Positions 1 to 6,323 of a stretch of 17,385 nucleotides of DNA are shown here, piece after piece. The stretch's first letter is position 1, and each line of letters starts with the position of its first letter. The notes beneath the pieces are model-generated. The model worked only from the letters and a program-made list of their open reading frames with translations, made no database searches and was not told where the DNA came from. A program made the position numbers and the translations under genes. This DNA comes from Candidatus Fermentibacterota bacterium (GTDB lineage Bacteria; JAFGKV01), in the NCBI GenBank assembly GCA_030620115.1, contig JAUXFG010000079.1, positions 1 to 17,385 of the forward strand, given 5' to 3'.

Positions 1-22
1 CGCGAGGACTTCGACTTCATTC

Positions 23-53
23 CCTCCGGGGCGTAGGCCCTACGGGCCGGAGG
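23..53. repeat. Imperfect stem-loop near left edge
   Basis: The arms CCTCCGG (23-29) and CCGGAGG (47-53) are perfectly complementary. After a GG/GG internal mismatch, CGTAG (32-36) pairs with CTACG (40-44) around a three-base GCC loop. No T-run follows on either strand, so this does not look like a classical intrinsic terminator. It could be a REP-like element or part of a feature that begins left of the window. Confidence 0.5.
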
Positions 54-66
54 CAGCATAAACTCC

Positions 67-124
67 GCGCGGCGATCCCGATGGGCGGATGAGATTGCTT
101 CGTCGCTATCCTCCTCGCAATGAC
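67..124. repeat. 58-bp dispersed repeat, copy 1
   Basis: First of two direct copies of a 58-bp sequence. The core at 85-124 (starting GCGGATGAGATTGC, ending CTCGCAATGAC) is identical to copy 2, and the first 18 bases differ at three positions. The ATTGC...GCAAT ends give it a weak palindromic character. It resembles the intergenic CATTGCGAGGAG...GAAGCAATC type of interspersed repeat seen in many unrelated bacterial genomes. No coding role is apparent. Confidence 0.85.
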
Positions 125-154
125 AGGTGGTGGAGCTGGGGATCGCGAGCGGGA

Positions 155-212
155 GCGCGGCGATCTCGGTGAGCGGATGAGATTGCTTCGTCGCTATCCT
201 CCTCGCAATGAC
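155..212. repeat. 58-bp dispersed repeat, copy 2
   Basis: Second copy, starting 88 bp after the first. The last 40 bases (173-212) are identical to 85-124. Its end abuts the TGGCCCGGATTTCTCACC element at 213-230, so two repeat families are stacked directly downstream of the glycosyltransferase gene. Confidence 0.85.
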
Positions 213-215
213 TGG

Positions 216-272
216 CCCGGATTTCTCACCGGGTTTCGACCCTCGCAGCAGAAAGCTGTTGAGAAGTCCGGG
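216..272 (-). repeat. Inverted pair of the GAGAARTCCGGG element at the end of the glycosyltransferase gene
   Basis: CCCGGATTTCTCA (216-228) and TGAGAAGTCCGGG (260-272) are complementary at 12 of 13 positions across a 31-nt loop. The second arm ends one base before the stop codon (273-275, minus strand) of the glycosyltransferase. In that gene's transcript the hairpin would therefore form directly after the stop. It may act as a 3'-end or terminator structure, but there is no U-tract. The same element recurs as direct copies near 9004 and 9064. Confidence 0.5.
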
Positions 273-1391
273 CTATACGATGGCGGCGAGTTCTTGTTCG
301 AGTTCCTTCAGGAATCGGCTTTGGGCGAATCTGGTGGACACGTCGTGCCATGCGTGCTCTCCCATGTTCTTTTTCCGGGCGGGATCACCAAAGATCCGCA
401 ATCTCGAAGCCATCTCAGTCGGATTTCCAGGGGAGAAGAGGAAGCCGCTCTTGCCATCGGAGATGATCTCTGCCGGACCGCCTGATCGCGATGCCACCAC
501 GGGCAATCCATGAGCCAGTGCTTCAAGGATCGAAAGGCCGAATGGCTCCTCCCACAGCGATGGGAACACGAGCACGTCATGCAAGGGGTACTGCTGGAGG
601 ATATGTGCTCTGTCGGCCCACCCACGGAATTCCACTCTCCGGTCAAGTCCATGGTCATGCACCCATACCTCCAATGCACGTTCATAGTCTTGACTGTCGG
701 CATCAGCACGGCCATACACGGTAAGTCTGAAATGATCAGGGAGCGATTCGAGTGCCTGCAGTGCAATATGGAGGCCCTTGTACTCGACAATCCTCCCGCA
801 GAAGAGCAATCTTACGGTGTCGTCGTTGTGGGGCGAGGGCGACCACGAGGTCGGGGTGGCAATGCCCGGGTATACTAGCCTGACGGAATGTGCGGGGAAG
901 CCTCTTGCCAGGAAATGAAAGCGGACGATTTGGCTTGCGGTGAGGAGGCGTACATTCACCAGGTTCCCGGGGCCATGGTGGGCGAGATCGTGGAGCATAA
1001 GATAGGCGGCGCGGGGCCGGTCGACGATGCTGGAGAACACCGCTGCGTGACCCAAGCCGAACGTGTTCCAGATCAGAACCACATCTACAGATACCCGTGA
1101 GAGCACTCTCTTGATGATCCTGGAATTTTCCTCTGCGGCCTGGACTGAGGAGAGGGTCGGATCGAACTGGAGTTCCCGAAGAACCGGCGTAATCTGCGAA
1201 ATGGAGCCGCGACCGCTTTCGTGTGTCGAGGTGAGCACCACGACGTCGTGTCCTCGCTTCCGAAGACCATCGGCAGTCTGCTGGCAAAAGAGCCCATACC
1301 CCCCCATATGATGCGGCGGATAGAGGTTGCTGACGAAAAGAATCCTCAACAGAGCTTCTATGGAGTGGAGATGATCAATGGATGTGCCCAT
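273..1391 (-). CDS. GT4-family glycosyltransferase
   Basis: Predicted GT-B fold glycosyltransferase of family GT4, which transfers a sugar from a nucleotide-sugar donor to a glycan or lipid acceptor at the cytoplasmic face. The N-terminal Rossmann half begins RILFVSNLYPPHHMGGYG, with the usual glycine-rich loop, and continues into RKRGHDVVVLTS. The C-terminal half shows LLFCGRIVEYKGL and the EX7E signature (EPFGLSILE), followed by ALAHGLPVVAS and the GG-PAEII donor-binding loop. At 372 aa it is near normal length. The ATG at 1391 overlaps the upstream gene by 34 nt. A TTG at 1349 (8 nt after that gene's stop) directly precedes RILFV, where such proteins usually start, and is a credible alternative; neither start has a good ribosome binding site. 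It probably shares a transcript with the upstream lipoprotein gene. Donor and acceptor are unknown. Confidence 0.88.
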   Translation of the reverse strand: MGTSIDHLHSIEALLRILFVSNLYPPHHMGGYGLFCQQTADGLRKRGHDVVVLTSTHESGRGSISQITPVLRELQFDPTLSSVQAAEENSRIIKRVLSRVSVDVVLIWNTFGLGHAAVFSSIVDRPRAAYLMLHDLAHHGPGNLVNVRLLTASQIVRFHFLARGFPAHSVRLVYPGIATPTSWSPSPHNDDTVRLLFCGRIVEYKGLHIALQALESLPDHFRLTVYGRADADSQDYERALEVWVHDHGLDRRVEFRGWADRAHILQQYPLHDVLVFPSLWEEPFGLSILEALAHGLPVVASRSGGPAEIISDGKSGFLFSPGNPTEMASRLRIFGDPARKKNMGEHAWHDVSTRFAQSRFLKELEQELAAIV

Positions 1392-2464
1392 GCGCCCGAG
1401 TCACAGTTGAAATCGTTTCGGGAGCCTGGACCGGTGCTCAGAGTGAGTTTGATGGAGCGATTCGCATACAGAGAGAGGTCGACGGTGACATCGACCCATC
1501 CACGATCACAGAGATTGACTCTGGGGCAGAGAGAATACTCGAGCAGCGTCTGTGGAGGGCTGCCGGCGAGCTCTGCTTCAATGCAAAAGAGCACGCCATC
1601 GCTGCTATCCCAGCAATTCTCGATGATTCCAAGAGAAGTGAATAACTTGGCGTCGACGCCGGGGATGAGTGTTCTGGTCACCGACCATGGGGGATGCGCG
1701 TACAACCCCTCTTTCGTGCGGTCGGAGAGCGTGAACGAGGTTGTCAGAAGCGGAGGAGACGATTCCTCATGACCGGGGGCAGAAGAAACGGCCCGGGTGG
1801 CGACAAAATCGTGATCCAACCGCCATTCTCCTGCCGCAAGACGTTGTTTCATCTTTTCGTACGGGAAGTTTCCCGCGGGGAGCGGCGGAGAATACACCAT
1901 GGGTTGGCCCCAGATGCACCAGTCCATGGAGTTGTCACCAGCAGGCCCTGGATCCGCGGATAGCTCGATCACTACTCGACTGTTGCCCCAGAACGACAGA
2001 TCCTGGGCGAGCTTGAGCCATACTTGGTGCTCGGGGTTATTGTGAGGATCAACATGTCTTTCCACAAGGAGCACGGTTTCAGGCGGATCGACCGCGTAGA
2101 GCACCACTCGAAAGAGAGCACCATCGAGGCTGCCCGTCCATGCCGTGGGTGCGAGGGTGATCCACGTGAGAAAGGTGGCGCCATGGTGAATGAAGACCGG
2201 AAATCTCACCACGCCTGGAGCCTGCATGTAGAGCCCCGTCCGAGTGATACCGTCAACAGTGGCTCTGGTTGTCCTGATCTCATCGGCGTTTTGCTCGGGG
2301 GGGCAAGCGGCAGACGGCAACGCTGCAGTGAAATCGGATTGTATATGGCAATGCCCGGCGTTGGCCATCTCCAACGGGTTTTCTGGGGGAGACGACGATC
2401 CACAGGCGACATGCACCAACAAGAGCAGATAAGAAACAAACCTTGCGTATTTCATGCCAGCCAT
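1358..2464 (-). CDS. Putative lipoprotein with two related beta-rich domains
   Basis: I do not recognise a named family. From the ATG at 2464 the product is 368 aa and begins with a signal peptide (KYARFVSYLLLLVHVAC) ending at a cysteine. The -3 residue is His, so the lipobox is imperfect. Two domains of about 120 aa follow and look like tandem duplicates. Each has GLY, then DG(A/V)LF, PP-TLL, a W...DLS segment, LS-xPG and a closing D...W...P. They lie at about residues 75-193 and 251-366 and resemble carbohydrate-binding-like jelly rolls, which is an inference. A longer reading to a TTG at 2530 runs into the octamer repeat, so I reject it. A weak AAAGAG lies upstream of 2464; the ATG at 2455 is also possible. 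The adjacent glycosyltransferase suggests an envelope or glycan context. Confidence 0.7.
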   Translation of the reverse strand: MAGMKYARFVSYLLLLVHVACGSSSPPENPLEMANAGHCHIQSDFTAALPSAACPPEQNADEIRTTRATVDGITRTGLYMQAPGVVRFPVFIHHGATFLTWITLAPTAWTGSLDGALFRVVLYAVDPPETVLLVERHVDPHNNPEHQVWLKLAQDLSFWGNSRVVIELSADPGPAGDNSMDWCIWGQPMVYSPPLPAGNFPYEKMKQRLAAGEWRLDHDFVATRAVSSAPGHEESSPPLLTTSFTLSDRTKEGLYAHPPWSVTRTLIPGVDAKLFTSLGIIENCWDSSDGVLFCIEAELAGSPPQTLLEYSLCPRVNLCDRGWVDVTVDLSLYANRSIKLTLSTGPGSRNDFNCDSGAWAHPLIISTP

Positions 2465-2524
2465 TGTACTCTTTGGATCATCTCGCAGCAAGATCAATAC
2501 TCGAATCCTAAGGCCTTGGTAACC

Positions 2525-2596
2525 GTTCAAAGGTTGGAAGGTTCGATGGTTGAAAGGTTCAGAGGTTCAGAGGTTCGGAGGTTCATGGGTTCAGAG
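2525..2596 (+). repeat. Tandem array of nine 8-nt units (GTTCRRAG-like)
   Basis: Nine consecutive octamers run without a gap from 2525: GTTCAAAG, GTTGGAAG, GTTCGATG, GTTGAAAG, GTTCAGAG twice, GTTCGGAG, GTTCATGG and GTTCAGAG. The period is exact while individual bases vary, as in an old microsatellite. The array lies in the 176-nt divergent gap between the lipoprotein gene and holC. The same unit recurs in inverse orientation near 8738-8769, including a 17-nt exact match. Confidence 0.9.
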
Positions 2597-2628
2597 GGAA
2601 ACGAAGTTACCTTATTTGGTATCTAGTC

Positions 2629-2634
2629 GAGGAG
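2629..2634 (+). promoter_or_regulatory. Ribosome binding site of the chi-like gene
   Basis: GAGGAG lies 6 nt before the ATG at 2641. It is the clearest Shine-Dalgarno sequence in the left half of the window and fixes that start. Confidence 0.75.
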
Positions 2635-2640
2635 TAGACA

Positions 2641-3081
2641 ATGCCTACATTTGCTTTCTACGAGCTTTCGCCGGGCAATAGGCCCGAGGGCCTTGCACGG
2701 CTCATTTCTTTCCTGGTCTCGCAAGGGAAAGTTGCCGTTTTCTTCGACGAGCAAGCGATGATTGCTCGATTGGGGGAATGTCTGTGGAATCTCCCCCCAT
2801 CGCTTTTGGTGCCGCACGGGGTCCATGGCAAGGATGCGGATGAGGAACTTGATCCTGTGATCCTCTATCCTCCAGGCGTCTCGACCCAAAGACGGATTGT
2901 AGTGCTCGCATCTTGTCTTTCCTACTCAGAGATCGGGGAACCGGATCTTGTGGTAGAGCCTGTCTCCTCTGATCCGCAGGACAAGAAGGAGCGCAGGGAC
3001 CGTTTCAAGCAATATCGGGAGGAGGGGAAGAACCCGTTGTTCGTGTCATGGAAAGAATGGGGGAGCTCCGGGTCGATTTGA
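2641..3081 (+). CDS. holC: DNA polymerase III chi subunit-like protein
   Basis: Probable homologue of HolC, the clamp-loader accessory subunit that links DNA polymerase III to single-stranded DNA-binding protein during replication. Family landmarks occur in order over 146 aa, the typical length: FYELSPG near the N-terminus, LARLISFLVSQGKVAVFF (residues about 19-36), then LGECLWNLPPSLLVPHG, matching the LD-LW...SFLPH core, and DPVILYPP. A Rossmann-like strand IVVLASCLSY follows. The C-terminal tail is charged (KKERRDRFKQYREEGKNP), like chi's final helix. It stands alone between a repeat array and an unrelated membrane protein gene, not next to pepA or valS, where proteobacterial holC is often found. 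Divergence is high, so the assignment rests on pattern and length. Confidence 0.65.
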   Translation: MPTFAFYELSPGNRPEGLARLISFLVSQGKVAVFFDEQAMIARLGECLWNLPPSLLVPHGVHGKDADEELDPVILYPPGVSTQRRIVVLASCLSYSEIGEPDLVVEPVSSDPQDKKERRDRFKQYREEGKNPLFVSWKEWGSSGSI

Positions 3082-3226
3082 TAGTGCTGGACCGCTTTCA
3101 GAGAAGATGGATCCGTGGACCGTGCTCGCATCCGATCGCGGAACCAACGACGTCGCGTATCTGTTTCCGCGGCACGATAGATGGATATATTGAGTTCGTG
3201 AGAGCGAGTAGAGGAGAAATGGAATT

Positions 3227-4726
3227 ATGCGCCGAGTGACGCACTGGGGTAGCTGGATGCTCGTGTGGATGGTCTTTGCCATCTCGTACACGCAGCTCCC
3301 GCTCTATTCCTCGAATCAGAATACATACTTCCTCCATGGCCTGGCACAGGCAGGAGTAGGATTATTGGCTCAAGACCGGCTTGCGACCACGTCGGACCCG
3401 GCGCCGGGTTTTTTCCTTCATCGTTGCGAATACTGTTCGGCTACTCTCCCCTCAGATGTTCCATATCTACCATGTTCTTCTCGTCGCCATCTATATTTAC
3501 AGTATTGGTATTACGATGAGTTCCTTCCCGAAGCGCTTCTTTTGCCTCGGGTTCCTGGCTCTCTTCCTCGTGCTCACGGCGTTTCACTCACCGTTTGCGT
3601 CCGGGTTCCTGTTTAGTGGACTCGCTGGCTACTCCATCCTTGGCACGACCCTCCAACCAAGCGCATTTGGCGTATTCCTTCTCTTCTCTGCGTGCTGGTA
3701 TCTCAGGGGGCGCCTTTTCCGCTCCGTGGTCTGTGCCGCGCTCACGGCGGCACTCCATCCGATCTACTTGTTGAGTGCGATCATCCTCATTGGCACGTAC
3801 ATGGTCCTCACGGCGCGAGAGAGGGGGAGTTGGAAGCAGGTACTGGGCGAGGGAGCTGCGGGCCTTGCTATCATGGCGCCGATTCTGGCATATGTGATCC
3901 TCGCATTCAGTCCCTCGTCACCGGAGGCGGCTCAGCAGGCACGGGAGATCCTTGTCACCTACCGTATGCCACACCACACCATGCCAACGATATAGTGGGG
4001 CCATATGCCGCAATCCAGATTGGGATTGTCCTCACCGCGTTTCTTCTCACGAGGGGGACCCGTATTTGCGCGATCCTTGTCGTACTGCTCGTCGTATCCA
4101 CTGTTCTGACGATCGTACAGATCCTCACAGGGAGCAATGCACTTGCCTTGCTGCTGCCTTGGCGGCCGTTCGTGTTTCTCGTTCCCGTTTCTACGGCACT
4201 CATCGTTGGCCGCGGCATTTCGTTTCTTGTCGGCCGCCTGGAAAGGCATAGAACAAGCAGACATGCTATCTTCGTGGTGATTGTAACAGCTTTGCTTGCA
4301 GCGCCTGTGATGGCAGGAGTGGCACACATGCAGAGGCAGTTCCGCGAAGCGCGGCGAAATCCGCTGAACGGAGTGATGGATTTCGTTGCCGCGGCAACGA
4401 AACGAGATCAGCTATACCTGATTCCCATCGGAATGGAGACGTTCAGGCTTCGCACTGGGGCTCCGGTGTTTGTGGACAAGAAGTCACACCCATACAAGGA
4501 TACCGAAGTGATGGAGTGGTACGGGAGAATCCAATCCACTAATGCATTTTACCGGGCCAGGGGTGATACCGCCTGCAGATTGTTGGGGGAGCTGTCCGCA
4601 CGGTATAGCGTGACACATGTCGTGCTTGGGAGAGATCGGTCGAAGATGACCTGCGATCTCCTGCATGAGCTGTATCGTGATCCATGGTTTGGGGTCTATG
4701 AGCTGGTTCCCTCTCGCAAGAGCTGA
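3227..4726 (+). pseudogene. Polytopic membrane protein (DUF6798-like), interrupted by two frameshifts
   Basis: One multi-spanning membrane protein of about 500 aa is spread over two frames. Residues 1-60 are read from the ATG at 3227 (GAGGAG about 9 nt upstream) up to DPAP at 3406. The next ~195 aa are in the following frame from 3408 (VFSFIVANTV) to a TAG at 3993. The last ~240 aa are back in the first frame from about 3980-3995 to the TGA at 4724. About ten hydrophobic spans are visible. LATTSDPAP, LQPSAFGVFLLF, HPIYLLSA, YRMPHH and a soluble tail with PVFVDKKSHPY...EWYGRIQ resemble DUF6798-type proteins as I recall them. The first slip lies in GGGTTTTTT, a typical indel site. The opposite signs and intact ends suggest sequencing errors or very recent inactivation. 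Function unknown. Confidence 0.7.
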
Positions 4727-4729
4727 TCA
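4724..4729. other. Convergent stop codons sharing one TGATCA palindrome
   Basis: TGA at 4724-4726 ends the membrane protein gene on the plus strand. TCA at 4727-4729 is the TGA stop of the minus-strand sulfatase-like gene. The two genes abut with no base between them, so any terminator must lie inside the opposing coding sequence. Confidence 0.85.
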
Positions 4730-6250
4730 TTGAACATACGTTGGACCATATTCTATGGCCGGCCGGGAAGCCATCTCGAGGCGGAAACTATTTAAGTATA
4801 TGCGCAGGAACTTAATCAAATTGAAGGACAGAAGCACATCCCGGAGTCCGTGGGCGGCGGACCCCGGCGTGGCAAGAAGGTTTTGTTTCTCGCCGGGGTC
4901 AGACGAGAGGTCGTAGAGTTCCTCCCGCACGAGATCACCCCACAGATCAACCGGGGTCTCCTGCGATTCCTCGATCTGTCTTTGTTGGTCGCTGAAGGGA
5001 ATGAAACGCTCCTCTGGAGCGATCCATTTCTGCACTGCAATGTATTTCAGGCTGCGGTGGATTACTGATCTCATCATGCACCGGTGTGGTATCAACAGTT
5101 CAGAGATAAGAGGCGCTCCCACATCATGAAAATGGAAGCCATCGTTTTGCTCTGCATAGAATACTCTCCCGTCGAAGCCCGTGTGATCATGGGGAATCTC
5201 CAGCAGGGAGAGCACCGTGGGAAGGATATCTATCAATGAGAGACGCGCATCGTACCGTCCAGGCCGGAGTGAGTCGCGACTCCAGAAAATCAGGGGCACG
5301 TGGAGGGATTCATTGTAGAGCGTCCATGCGTGTTCGAGATAACCGTGTTCGAGGAATTCCTCACCGTGGTCGGATGTGATCACCACAAGGGTTTTCCTCA
5401 GCACATCAAGGGCCTCCAATTTCTCAAACAGTATTTCGATGGCACGATCAGTCACTGCGATCTCCGCATCATAGCGGGTGACCAGATCCTCAAAGCGTTC
5501 TTCACCGGGCCCAAAGCCCTCCTCCATGAGTTGCCGATACCGTGGTCTGAATTGGTGAAAAAGCCTCAGCGGCCTGTCGAATACGCTCTCACGGAATCGA
5601 AGATACGTGTTCCGCGGCGGACTGTATGGTGAGTGTGGATCCTGGTAGTGGAGATACATCATGAAGCGTGAGTTGTGGGAATCTTCGACGAATTGTGCGG
5701 CGCGCTCTGAGACGAGATTGCCGCGGCCGCCCTGACTCCTAGGCCGCGGGCCGGACCCTTCCAGGAAGCACTCTGATTCATGGAAGCCATGCGTGAAGCC
5801 GGAATCACAGATTGCGAGCCAGTCGGTGAACAAGCCCGTCTGGTAGCCTACGCGGGAGAAGAGCGAGGCCAAGCCGGGGATCTCTGAACGGGGTCGCGCA
5901 CCCCAGCCGACGCTGCCGCTACGGGAAGGGAGTTGTCCCGAGAAGAGCGCGGAGACCGATTCTCTCGTATACGATGAGTTCGAGATAACGTGCTCGAATA
6001 CGATTCCCTCTGCCGCCAATGAATCCAGGAATCGGGAGGTGCGGCGGGGGTACCCATAGCAGCCAAGATGGTCAGCTCTCAGTGCATCGGCGACGATTAT
6101 AATGAGATTATAGCCACGAAGGCTCGCGAGCGTATCGGGCCGCGGTCCGCCGCATGTTATCAGCAGCACGGAGAGTAGCAGAAGCAAGGCCGTACTGGAA
6201 AGATGTCGAATCACGCCACGAAAGCCGCTATCTTTTCCCGGAAGCATCAT
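4727..6250 (-). CDS. Sulfatase-like (alkaline phosphatase superfamily) lipoprotein
   Basis: Metal-dependent hydrolase or transferase of the sulfatase/alkaline phosphatase superfamily, probably anchored in the envelope. A signal peptide ends in LLLLLSVLLITC-GG, a fair lipobox. Metal-site motifs are IIIVADALRADHLGCYGYP near the N-terminus, a YQDPHSPY segment and ITSDHGEEFLEHGYLEHAW with NESLHVPLIFW. At the nucleophile position (NSSYTRESVSALFSG) the residue aligned with the Cys/Ser converted to formylglycine is Thr, and the CxPSR motif is absent. The product may therefore be a phosphohydrolase, phosphotransferase or other Thr-using member, not a classical sulfatase. Both ATGs at 6250 and 6247 give a normal signal peptide; the frame is open to a GTG at 6301, 22 nt after the HD-GYP gene's stop. 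No start has a clear ribosome binding site. Probably co-transcribed with the HD-GYP gene. Substrate unknown. Confidence 0.82.
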   Translation of the reverse strand: MMLPGKDSGFRGVIRHLSSTALLLLLSVLLITCGGPRPDTLASLRGYNLIIIVADALRADHLGCYGYPRRTSRFLDSLAAEGIVFEHVISNSSYTRESVSALFSGQLPSRSGSVGWGARPRSEIPGLASLFSRVGYQTGLFTDWLAICDSGFTHGFHESECFLEGSGPRPRSQGGRGNLVSERAAQFVEDSHNSRFMMYLHYQDPHSPYSPPRNTYLRFRESVFDRPLRLFHQFRPRYRQLMEEGFGPGEERFEDLVTRYDAEIAVTDRAIEILFEKLEALDVLRKTLVVITSDHGEEFLEHGYLEHAWTLYNESLHVPLIFWSRDSLRPGRYDARLSLIDILPTVLSLLEIPHDHTGFDGRVFYAEQNDGFHFHDVGAPLISELLIPHRCMMRSVIHRSLKYIAVQKWIAPEERFIPFSDQQRQIEESQETPVDLWGDLVREELYDLSSDPGEKQNLLATPGSAAHGLRDVLLSFNLIKFLRIYLNSFRLEMASRPAIEYGPTYVQ

Positions 6251-6323
6251 GACATAGAGATTCGGGGGAAAGGATTCACGCCGGCGCGAGCGTGAACTCA
6301 CGAGACAAGGGTTTCATGCTTCG

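Noticed and set aside
216-272. Classical rho-independent terminator for the glycosyltransferase gene
   Set aside because: The hairpin is strong and well placed, but the loop is 31 nt and no U-tract follows on the minus strand, so it is listed as a repeat only.
2525-2596. CRISPR array
   Set aside because: The units are 8 nt and contiguous with no spacers, so this is a short tandem repeat.
2024-2626. 200-aa plus-strand open frame across the lipoprotein N-terminus and octamer array
   Set aside because: It lies antisense to a signal-peptide-bearing gene, and its C-terminus simply translates the octamer repeat.
3048-3239. 63-aa plus-strand frame between holC and the membrane protein gene
   Set aside because: It overlaps the end of holC, has no ribosome binding site of note and no family features. 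The 145-nt gap is treated as non-coding.
3400-3420. Programmed ribosomal frameshift site
   Set aside because: The GGGTTTTTT run is slippery, but a second opposite frame change far downstream, with no comparable signal, makes indel error or mutation simpler.
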